From positions 1 through 51,805 of the forward strand of contig CAINLR010000167.1 of assembly GCA_903850425.1 (NCBI GenBank): a DNA stretch of 51,805 bases, read 5' to 3'. The DNA is from an uncultured Verrucomicrobia subdivision 3 bacterium (GTDB lineage Bacteria > Verrucomicrobiota > Verrucomicrobiia > Limisphaerales > UBA11358). The translations under genes and the position numbers were made by a program. Below the pieces are notes generated by a model. That model did no database searches, was not told the DNA's origin, and worked only from the letters and a program-made list of their open reading frames with translations. Below, piece by piece: positions 45,974-51,805 of this stretch (positions are counted from its first letter, which is position 1; each line of letters starts with the position of its first letter).

Positions 45974-46681
45974 ATGGCTGACGAACTACCAACGCCGGCA
46001 GCAGGAAGCGGATTTTCAACGCAAATGGAGCAAACGAGCCAAGCAACGGCACTGGGTCAACCGCTGGCTGGCACGGATAGCAAGCTGGCTGCTATCCTCG
46101 AAAAACAAGCCAAAGGCGAAACGCTTTCAGCGCGTGACCGTGGCTATCTCGGCGCTGTCAAGCGGCGCGGAAAACCTAAAACGGTTGCTGCCGCTCCCGC
46201 TCCGAACCCGCTGTTCGAGCTGCCGCAAAATTCTGACAACGAACTTTTCGACCAGACGCCGCCAGCTCAAACTCTGGCTGCGGCTGCGGTCGCTACAGCT
46301 TTTGATTCCGCTCTTTTACACCGCGTTGCTGATTCGATTCTGTCGAGTGTGGATAAGGCAACCAAGATCATCGTCGGCTACGAAGCCAAGCAAGCTGGGC
46401 TAGTGCCGGACACGGTCGAAAAATACAAGGAAGCGGTTTCGCTCCAGCCGGAAAACCGGTCACTGATGGTCGAGAACTCCGACCCCGTTATCATCGGCTT
46501 GGCAAAGCTGTTCGACTGCGCGCCGGATAAACTCGAAACCGTCGTCAAGTCGTCTGGCTTTGTCGGCGGATTCCTGGCTCACGGCTTTGGCGTTTACACG
46601 GCGCTCAAGGATTTGCGCGAGGCGCGCAAGGAACGGCTGTCACAGCCTGCACCCGCGTCAACCGTGACCCCGCAGCCGTGA
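45974..46681 (+). CDS. Unknown virion-region protein, 235 aa
   Basis: I do not recognise the family. The N-terminal 100 residues are Ala/Gln/Pro-rich and disordered in appearance. The C-terminal 120 are helical, with a Gly/Phe-rich amphipathic segment (GFVGGFLAHGFGVYTALK, about residues 196-213) that might touch a membrane. The gene immediately precedes the packaging ATPase, with one base between them. It may be a structural or packaging partner. Confidence 0.5.
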   Translation: MADELPTPAAGSGFSTQMEQTSQATALGQPLAGTDSKLAAILEKQAKGETLSARDRGYLGAVKRRGKPKTVAAAPAPNPLFELPQNSDNELFDQTPPAQTLAAAAVATAFDSALLHRVADSILSSVDKATKIIVGYEAKQAGLVPDTVEKYKEAVSLQPENRSLMVENSDPVIIGLAKLFDCAPDKLETVVKSSGFVGGFLAHGFGVYTALKDLREARKERLSQPAPASTVTPQP

Positions 46682-46682
46682 C

Positions 46683-47318
46683 ATGTCCCTTCAGTATAAA
46701 AATAAAAATCTGGTGCTGCTCGTCGTGGGCTGTTCCGGTTCAGGCAAGTCAACCTACGCGATTCGCTTCCTGCTCAACTGCAAGGCCAGTTGCCGCTTCA
46801 TCTTTGACCCCAGAGGCGAGTATGCGGACAAACTCAAGCGCCGGGCCTGTCGCGTTCCGGCAGAGTTGCACGCAGCCGTCGGCACCGGCTGGGTCATCTA
46901 CGACCCGTCCTACCTGTTTCCCGGAGATCCCAACACGGCGCTGGAAAAGTTCTGTGAGTGGGCTTGGACCGTGTCGGCGAAATTGCCCGGCCAGAAAATC
47001 ATGTTCGTTGACGAGGTGTGGAAACACTGCTCGCCAAACTTCATTCCCAAATCGCTGGCGATGATTCTGATGGACGGACGGAAAAACGGCATTGGCTCGC
47101 TGCTCACCACGCACCGGCCCAACAAGCTCAACGATGCCATTGCCGGCGAGGCCACCGAGCTGGTTTCGTTTTCGCTCAACGGCGGGCTGAAGCTGGAATG
47201 GCTCGCGAAAAATTTTGACGACTTCCCGGTTGACCAGGTGAAGGACTTGCCCCCGCTCCACTTCATCGCGCAGAACCTCGACAGCACGGCGATTTCGCGC
47301 GGCGAACTCAAATTTTAG
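46683..47318 (+). CDS. FtsK/HerA-type genome-packaging ATPase
   Basis: A 211-aa P-loop ATPase. Walker A is GCSGSGKST (residues 16-24), Walker B is KIMFVDE (about 95-101), and the DGRKNGIGSLLTTHRPNK stretch (about 121-138) holds the sensor region and Arg typical of the FtsK/HerA clan. The small size and single domain match the A32-like packaging ATPases of tailless viruses such as PRD1, PM2 and STIV, not large terminases of tailed phages, which also carry a nuclease domain. It sits about 340 bases before the capsid candidate, the order commonly seen in double-jelly-roll viruses. A Zot-like secretion ATPase is the main alternative. Confidence 0.75.
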   Translation: MSLQYKNKNLVLLVVGCSGSGKSTYAIRFLLNCKASCRFIFDPRGEYADKLKRRACRVPAELHAAVGTGWVIYDPSYLFPGDPNTALEKFCEWAWTVSAKLPGQKIMFVDEVWKHCSPNFIPKSLAMILMDGRKNGIGSLLTTHRPNKLNDAIAGEATELVSFSLNGGLKLEWLAKNFDDFPVDQVKDLPPLHFIAQNLDSTAISRGELKF

Positions 47319-47501
47319 TCACACTTCGGCGATCTTCGTAGATTTTCGGCGATTTCACGACTACCCAACTCGCTGGCGTCCGCTAGTGTCGCTCCAGAAA
47401 GTTCGCCGCAGTGTGAACGACGATACGAGCGCGGATGCGCCAACGGTTTTCCGAATCACTGCACAGCGTTCGTCAATCAACCGCCGCAAGGCACCTTCGT
47501 T

Positions 47502-47612
47502 ATGCTCAAAAATCCCATCGTGCAATCTGTCCTCACCATCATCGTCGTTCTCGCCGTGCTGAAAATGGTCGGCAGCAAAATCCCCCTCGTGGGCAAATAC
47601 ATCGCGCTCTAA
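47502..47612 (+). CDS. 36-aa membrane peptide
   Basis: MLKNPIVQSVLTIIVVLAVL followed by KMVGSKIPLVGKYIAL: one hydrophobic helix (about residues 6-21) and a short amphipathic tail. It lies between the ATPase and capsid genes. The 183 bases before it (47319-47501) show no gene. Small one-span proteins of this kind line the internal membrane of PRD1- and PM2-like virions. Confidence 0.55.
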   Translation: MLKNPIVQSVLTIIVVLAVLKMVGSKIPLVGKYIAL

Positions 47613-47661
47613 GTCGCGAGTCAACCTCACCCCGCAACCGCAACCAAGTCCTCCAAAAAAT

Positions 47662-48564
47662 ATGTCCACTAAACGCAGAGTTCTTCTACCGACGATTACC
47701 GGCATCGTGCCGAGTTCGCCCGTAGGCACCGTCGGCACGCTCGACATTCCCATCGGCTCCGGTTTCCGGTTGCACGATCTCCAAATCGTTTACATTGACG
47801 GCGGCGGCGCTCCCACCGATGTCAACGCCATGTTTTCGGACATGGGCATTTACCGCAACGGCACGCCGCAGCGGACGTATTTGTCCTCGGCGGATTTGGA
47901 CCACGCCAACAACATCAACGGCTCGCAGTATGGCCGGCAACAGGTCAACACCGCTGCCGCGATGCGTCAGACGATGACTCACTTCTTCGCCGAACCTTGG
48001 CGCAAAGACAAGGTGGACACCGACGTGCTGGCGTGGAACGTCTGCGCGGAAAACGGCTGGAAAACGCTTCAGGTGAAAATGAAGCTGGCGACGGCGATGC
48101 CGGCGACGGGTTCGATTGTGGCTTATGCCTGGATTGAAGACGTGCCGTCACAGTTGCGCGGCGTGGCGCAGTCCATCAAGAAAGTCTATGCCCAGCAGAT
48201 TCCGGCCAGCGGCTTGACGGTTGACGTGACCACGCTCGACCAGAAGGACGCTTACCAGCTCATCGCGCTGAAGCATCCGACCACGGGCCTGATCACCAAG
48301 GTTTCGCTCAAGCGCAACACCGATCTCATCATGGACCAAGTGGTTCGCGAGGACAATTACGCGGCGCTGATTGGCAAAGGTTTGGTCGCTGCCAACTCGA
48401 CCACGGCCAGCGCCTTCGGTTACGACATCGTGCTCGACGCGGATGATCCGAACAATTCGGCGCTCTACGCCCAAGGGCAATCCATGTGGCTGCAAGTCGG
48501 CTTCAATGTCGCGGCGGCGGGCAACGTGATTGCGCTCATTGAACGCATCGGCCCGTTCGACTAA
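47662..48564 (+). CDS. Candidate major capsid protein (double jelly-roll type)
   Basis: A 300-aa protein rich in predicted beta strands, with no signal peptide, membrane helix or enzymatic motif. Its size lies between PM2 P2 (269 aa) and PRD1 P3 (about 394 aa). Two halves of about 150 residues can be imagined, the second beginning near the VDVTTLDQKDAYQLIALKHP region. Between strands are short turns such as FFAEPWRKDKVDTDVLAWNV. It follows the packaging ATPase and is followed by two stable hairpins, as a highly expressed late gene might be. The ATG has an A-rich leader. The fold itself cannot be proven by eye. Confidence 0.6.
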   Translation: MSTKRRVLLPTITGIVPSSPVGTVGTLDIPIGSGFRLHDLQIVYIDGGGAPTDVNAMFSDMGIYRNGTPQRTYLSSADLDHANNINGSQYGRQQVNTAAAMRQTMTHFFAEPWRKDKVDTDVLAWNVCAENGWKTLQVKMKLATAMPATGSIVAYAWIEDVPSQLRGVAQSIKKVYAQQIPASGLTVDVTTLDQKDAYQLIALKHPTTGLITKVSLKRNTDLIMDQVVREDNYAALIGKGLVAANSTTASAFGYDIVLDADDPNNSALYAQGQSMWLQVGFNVAAAGNVIALIERIGPFD

Positions 48565-48576
48565 GGCTTACAAAAA

Positions 48577-48625
48577 GGGCTTCGGCCCGCACTCCACGCG
48601 CGCCAGTCGGCAACGGCTGGCGCGC
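48577..48625 (+). terminator. Tandem hairpins behind the capsid gene
   Basis: The first is GGGC-TTCG-GCCC (48577-48588), a UUCG tetraloop of exceptional stability. The second has a 9-bp stem (48598-48606 with 48617-48625). A T-rich stretch (48640-48652) comes about 15 bases later and directly abuts the next ATG. They may stabilise the capsid mRNA or reduce read-through. Confidence 0.6.
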
Positions 48626-48652
48626 AATCTCCCAACTCAGTTTTATTTTTTT

Positions 48653-49015
48653 ATGGCTGCAACCGATCAATACGGCAACACGGCGGAAACTCTCGCGGCA
48701 ATCTATGGCGGCAGTGCCAGCGACTACACCGGCGACATGGTTGACGCTCCCTCTCCCACCGTCTCGTCTGGCAATAGCGGCGGCTGGTCTTCCATTTTTG
48801 GTTCACTCCTCAGCGCGGCAGGCTCGGCTTACAGTTCCACTGTGGCCGCCGACGCCTCGAATCAGCGCAGTGCGACCACGCGGCAAGTTGCGGCGCTCAA
48901 CGCCAACGCCGCCAACAACAGCAGCGCAACGCTGATGAAGCTGGTTCCCTGGCTGATTGGCGGCGCAGTGGTGTTGATCATCGGCGCGTTGTTCCTGAAA
49001 CGTAGTCGCGGTTGA
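48653..49015 (+). CDS. Tail-anchored virion membrane protein 1, 120 aa
   Basis: A Gly/Ser/Ala-rich soluble part is followed by one C-terminal membrane helix (WLIGGAVVLIIGALFL, about residues 100-115) and a basic KRSRG end. I chose the ATG at 48653, which is the first after the hairpins and T-tract. Two more genes with the same layout follow. Such proteins would span the internal membrane with the bulk facing the capsid or the DNA. Confidence 0.6.
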   Translation: MAATDQYGNTAETLAAIYGGSASDYTGDMVDAPSPTVSSGNSGGWSSIFGSLLSAAGSAYSSTVAADASNQRSATTRQVAALNANAANNSSATLMKLVPWLIGGAVVLIIGALFLKRSRG

Positions 49016-49022
49016 ACCGGCT

Positions 49023-49337
49023 ATGTATGACACCAGCACAGCCAACCCGATAAACCCGCAAGGGACCGTCGGCGGCGGCAATGTGTTCTACTCCGCGCCG
49101 ATCTTTGGTTATTCCGAAATCAGCGGCGGCGGCAGTTTTGGCAACAACCCGGCCACGACGACGAACAAGGACACGGCGGCACTGGGCGGCGGCGCGGCCT
49201 CTACGGACGTGCCGGCCAAGGCGGACACTGGCACCACGTTTACGGCTTTTCTGGCGGCCAATAAGACGGTGTTGATCATCGGGTCGGCCTGCCTGGTGGG
49301 TCTCCTGGTATTGCTTCGCGTGTTGAAAGGCAAATAG
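49023..49337 (+). CDS. Tail-anchored virion membrane protein 2, 104 aa
   Basis: It has the same design as its neighbour: a Gly/Asn/Thr-rich N-terminal region, then a C-terminal membrane helix (VLIIGSACLVGLLVLLRVL, about residues 83-101) and Lys-Gly-Lys. It starts seven bases after the previous stop. The first 60 residues hold no motif. It may be a structural linker between capsid and membrane. Confidence 0.6.
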   Translation: MYDTSTANPINPQGTVGGGNVFYSAPIFGYSEISGGGSFGNNPATTTNKDTAALGGGAASTDVPAKADTGTTFTAFLAANKTVLIIGSACLVGLLVLLRVLKGK

Positions 49338-49338
49338 C

Positions 49339-49890
49339 ATGATACGTTTTCACCCCCAATTTCGCCGCGTGAGGTTGGACGAAGCCGATGGCTTCATCCT
49401 TCATTCCTCAACCCTCATCCTTTGTTTCCACAAGGGCAACGCCTCCCAAGCGCAGACCAACACCAGCCTGGGCGCGCAGACTGCCGGCGTGGCTGTCAGC
49501 GGCAACGACAACCAGGCAAACAGCGGCAATCAAATCATCATCGGCGACATTTCTGGCAGCGGCCAGTCTGGCCGCAGCAATCGGCCTTGGCGTCCGCAAG
49601 ATGCCGGCAAAGATGGCTCTGCTAAAGCCAGTGCTGCCACGGCCTCGTCCCCCGTAGTCAATGCCACCATTACCAACGGGCTTACGTCTGAGGACGTGAC
49701 CACGGCCATTAGCGCACTGGCGGCGGCCTTCGCTCCCGCTGCCGCCCCGGCCGCCCCGGCGGTCACAGACCCAGTGAACACTGAACCAGTGAGCACGGGC
49801 TTCAATTTCACCCTGCTGCAAACGGCGGCCGCAGTTGTGACCATCGGCGGCGCGGTCTATCTGTTTGCAGCTCGAAAGAAAAAAGTATGA
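49339..49890 (+). CDS. Tail-anchored virion membrane protein 3, 183 aa
   Basis: After an N-terminal segment of about 35 residues of unlike composition comes a Gly/Ser/Asn-rich stretch (SLGAQTAGVAVSGNDNQANS), an Ala/Pro linker and a C-terminal membrane helix (TAAAVVTIGGAVYLFAA, about residues 162-178) ending RKKKV. The start at 49339 is one base after the previous stop. The stop overlaps the next ATG by four bases. Confidence 0.58.
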   Translation: MIRFHPQFRRVRLDEADGFILHSSTLILCFHKGNASQAQTNTSLGAQTAGVAVSGNDNQANSGNQIIIGDISGSGQSGRSNRPWRPQDAGKDGSAKASAATASSPVVNATITNGLTSEDVTTAISALAAAFAPAAAPAAPAVTDPVNTEPVSTGFNFTLLQTAAAVVTIGGAVYLFAARKKKV

Positions 49891-50504
49891 TCCTCGACTC
49901 TACCTTTACCATCCCGGCGGGCGGCGCGAACATGCAAGTAACGGCGGGAAAATATCTGTCCGTCAAAAGTTGCACGCTGCCGATCAAGGCGAGTTTCAAC
50001 GGCGGCCCGCTCGAACCAACGCAAGCCGGCCAAGTGACCGACAAAAGCGCGCAGCCGTTTAGCTACGTCAATTTCGTCAATCCGAACGCCATGGCCGTCA
50101 CGCTCACTTGTTTTATTGGCGATCAGCCTGTGACGTATCAGCCGTCGGACAATTCAGCCGCGAACGCGCAGACTTATTGCCTGGGCAATCTGGGCATTGC
50201 GAGCGGCGCGGCGGCGAACGGCGGCTTGCCCGCGTGTGACGCGACCGGCCTGCTGCAAATCACCGACGGCATGGCGCTGGTGATTCCCAGCACCAACAAC
50301 GGCCACCGTCGCCAGTCCATCACGTTTAGCATGTCGCCGACAACTCCCAAGCCGCTGAATGTCCTGGACGCGAACGGCAACAACTACATGACGATCTATG
50401 CCTCGCAGCAAATCGAGATTGTCAGCGATTCCGTTTTCCAACTCTCCGGCGCGCTGGGCATCGCCTCTGTAACCGTCGGCCAAATCTTTCTCTCCAGCAA
50501 CTGA
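49887..50504 (+). CDS. Beta-rich minor capsid/penton candidate, 205 aa
   Basis: No enzymatic motif, signal peptide or membrane segment is visible. The sequence alternates short strands and turns (for example FSYVNFVNPNAMAVTLTCF) in the manner of jelly-roll proteins. It lies between the membrane-anchored proteins and the spike candidate and is coupled to both sides by overlaps. A penton base or second capsid protein is plausible. The family is not recognised. Confidence 0.5.
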   Translation: MILDSTFTIPAGGANMQVTAGKYLSVKSCTLPIKASFNGGPLEPTQAGQVTDKSAQPFSYVNFVNPNAMAVTLTCFIGDQPVTYQPSDNSAANAQTYCLGNLGIASGAAANGGLPACDATGLLQITDGMALVIPSTNNGHRRQSITFSMSPTTPKPLNVLDANGNNYMTIYASQQIEIVSDSVFQLSGALGIASVTVGQIFLSSN

Positions 50505-50674
50505 TGCGCAAGCGCACCAAAAATTTGCAGTTGATTCCCACGCCGAACCGAGGCGCAACGAGCAGTTCCGGCGGCACTGGGCCCGGTTTGACGCCGCACA
50601 ACATCCGCATCTTGACCGAAGATGCCAACGCCGTCGTGACCGACGAAGACGGCAATCCGGTCATCACCCAATGA
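50504..50674 (+). CDS. 56-aa viral protein
   Basis: MRKRTKNLQLIPTPNRGATS followed by a Ser/Gly linker and an acidic end (ILTEDANAVVTDEDGN). Its ATG overlaps the preceding stop (TGATG), and its stop overlaps the next ATG by four bases. These overlaps are the main support. It may link capsid vertex and spike. Confidence 0.55.
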   Translation: MRKRTKNLQLIPTPNRGATSSSGGTGPGLTPHNIRILTEDANAVVTDEDGNPVITQ

Positions 50675-51702
50675 ATAAAATTCTCCTATCGTGTTTGCTG
50701 GTCGGAGCAACCCTCACCTCCACCGCGCAGCCGACGAACATCAAAGTCTCCGCCATGTCCCCGGCGTCCGTCCTGGACGGCACCGAAAAAATCATGGTCA
50801 CACAGTCCGGCGGCAGCAAGGCCGCGACCGTGTCACAGATTGCGACCAACGCCCGCGCGCAGTTCCTTGGCTGGAATGTCGCCGTGTTTGGCGACAGCAT
50901 CGCCGCCAAAGAAAACTCTGTCGTTGGCACGAATGTTTGCTGGCCTTATCCACTCACAAACCAGCCCGCGCTTTTTGGAACGACGCTTTACAACTACGCG
51001 GCCAGCGGCCAGGGCATCGCCTACGCGATCAGCGCCATTCCCGGCGCAATGGCGACGTTGCTACCGCGCTTTAGTGGCAAGCATCTGGCCGTCATCATCG
51101 AAGTCGGCGCGAACGACTATCCTTCGTTCACCAACATCGCCGGGGCCAATGCCTACGCCGCCCAGCTTGACGGCATCGCCTACAACCTCCACACCAACGG
51201 CGTGGATAAGGTTTACGCCTGCACAGTGATGCTTCGTAGTAACGCGGTGAATTATTTGGTGATGCTGGGCAACTACCAGCTAAACCGGCTGATTTTGAAC
51301 TCTACTAACTTTGACGGCGTTGCTGATTTTGCCTCGGCCTTTCCTGACCCGGCCAGCGCGGTAGATTTTCAAGACGGATTACATTTGAACATCGCGGCCA
51401 GCCGGCGCGCAGCGATGTTGGTTGCCTCCACAATGGCCGGTCACGCCAGCGCCCCCGCCGCGTTTCAAAGTCCGTTCAACACGCAAATCTATGGCGGCAG
51501 TGTCACGGCGGACCCGTTGACCGGCGGCAACTTTACGCTGACGGGCAACAACATCAACCTCGGCCCCGGCAACAACGTCATCAGTTCGGACGGCTCAAAT
51601 CTGATTTTGAACCCGCCGACAGCGGGCGGCATTAACATCTTCAATCTGAACCGGGGCGCAGGCATACCTGAGCCCGCCGTATCCGGCCTGGAGTGTGGCT
51701 GA
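50671..51702 (+). CDS. SGNH/GDSL-family hydrolase, candidate receptor-binding spike
   Basis: A 343-aa protein. The SGNH catalytic blocks are visible: GDSIAAKEN with the nucleophilic Ser (about residues 73-81), a Gly in NYAASGQG, VGANDYP with the Asn, and DGLHLN with the Asp-His pair near residue 240. Residues 1-20 look like a signal peptide (MNKILLSCLLVGATLTSTAQ). The C-terminal 90 residues are Gly/Asn-rich and repetitive, like phage fibre shafts. In a virus this would suit an esterase that deacetylates surface glycans during entry. A secretion signal on a virion protein is unusual. Confidence 0.7.
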   Translation: MNKILLSCLLVGATLTSTAQPTNIKVSAMSPASVLDGTEKIMVTQSGGSKAATVSQIATNARAQFLGWNVAVFGDSIAAKENSVVGTNVCWPYPLTNQPALFGTTLYNYAASGQGIAYAISAIPGAMATLLPRFSGKHLAVIIEVGANDYPSFTNIAGANAYAAQLDGIAYNLHTNGVDKVYACTVMLRSNAVNYLVMLGNYQLNRLILNSTNFDGVADFASAFPDPASAVDFQDGLHLNIAASRRAAMLVASTMAGHASAPAAFQSPFNTQIYGGSVTADPLTGGNFTLTGNNINLGPGNNVISSDGSNLILNPPTAGGINIFNLNRGAGIPEPAVSGLECG

Positions 51703-51805
51703 GTTACGATGCGTGTTGCAGCCCGTCACGCGGTCACCGATTGAACTGGCGGAGTTGCAGCCGGAGTGGCGTTCGTATGACGCGTTGCTGAGTCAGGAGG
51801 TGGCC
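51695..51805 (+). CDS. Start of a further viral gene, cut by the window edge
   Basis: A frame opening with GTG at 51695 overlaps the end of the hydrolase gene by eight bases and stays open for 37 codons to the edge, containing SPIELAELQPEWRSYDALLS. No ribosome site of note is visible. Its overlap fits the habit of this operon. Too little is present for an assignment. Confidence 0.4.
   Translation, partial: MAELRCVLQPVTRSPIELAELQPEWRSYDALLSQEVA

Larger units (their letters stand above)
41693..51805. mobile_element. Integrated tailless (double-jelly-roll type) provirus, left part
   Basis: From tRNA-Gly to the right edge, every gene fits one small viral genome: divergent regulators, then a single rightward series of more than twenty short, often 1-4-base-overlapping genes. 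The structural block has a FtsK/HerA packaging ATPase, a candidate capsid protein, several one-helix membrane proteins and an esterase spike candidate. There is no portal, terminase or tail gene. The roughly 10 kb seen is comparable with corticovirus- and autolykivirus-size genomes. The right end, attR and an integrase are not in the window. Confidence 0.75.

Noticed and set aside
45945-46403. A 152-codon plus-strand frame, Arg/Leu-rich, overlapping the 235-aa viral gene.
   Set aside because: The overlapping frame starting at 45974 has better composition and joins neatly to the ATPase gene. I treat the other as a shadow, although nested viral genes cannot be fully excluded.
47361-47753. A 130-codon minus-strand frame across the 47.4-kb gap.
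   Set aside because: It runs into the capsid gene on the opposite strand and overlaps the 36-aa membrane peptide. It has no homology or ribosome site.

Overview
The window reads as a chromosomal segment of a flagellated, LPS-bearing member of the Verrucomicrobiota, probably a Pedosphaera/Limisphaerales-like lineage. This placement is inferred from gene content, not from a marker search. It rests on the high GC, an lpxD gene, a secreted hydrolase with a Calx-beta module and a C-terminal domain of a type common in that phylum, several palindromic repeat elements, and a compact FlgF-to-CsrA flagellar operon next to very large multi-domain glycosyltransferases.

Layout. Positions 1-2640 hold the 3' end of trpB, a Uma2-family nuclease gene bracketed by two 74-bp copies of the trpB 3' end, an HNH nuclease gene, and two 163-bp copies of a gene remnant separated by a hairpin array. 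Positions 2641-8980 carry a secreted serine hydrolase, two uncharacterised envelope proteins, lpxD and a GT2 glycosyltransferase. Positions 9309-21094 (minus strand) encode two giant proteins of 1602 and 2323 aa, each stringing together glycosyltransferase, methyltransferase and TPR modules. Directly upstream on the same strand is a flagellar operon read as flgF, flgG, a second flgG-like gene, flgA, flgH, flgI, flgJ-like, flgN, flgK, flgL, fliW, csrA (30833 to 21358). A near-consensus sigma-54 promoter precedes flgF, and another precedes fliW. Positions 31066-41638 are housekeeping: hisI, a small glycogen-binding-domain protein, an MscS channel, thiS, a DA1-like metallopeptidase, thiH, slyX, an AI-2E family permease, proC, a Sel1-repeat protein, trpD, ubiE/menG and a lone receiver domain.

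From tRNA-Gly(GCC) at 41693-41768 to the window's right edge lies what I read as an integrated tailless virus (provirus). Its left end is the tRNA. Two divergent ribbon-helix-helix regulators flank a nested-dyad operator. A rightward run of tightly overlapping small genes follows: small membrane proteins, zinc ribbons, winged-helix proteins and a replication-initiator-like protein with internal repeats. Then comes a FtsK/HerA-type packaging ATPase, a 36-aa membrane peptide, a candidate double-jelly-roll major capsid protein, three proteins with single C-terminal membrane anchors, a beta-rich minor capsid candidate and an SGNH-esterase spike candidate. No portal, large terminase, tail or tape-measure gene is visible. 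The virus continues past the right edge, and neither an integrase nor attR lies in the window.

How the parts work together. FliW and CsrA form the known flagellin-homeostasis switch. The adjacent giant glycosyltransferases are plausible modifiers of flagellin or of another surface polymer. thiS and thiH belong to thiazole synthesis. The provirus appears to have a lysogeny switch of the Arc/Mnt type at its left end and a late structural block at its right end.
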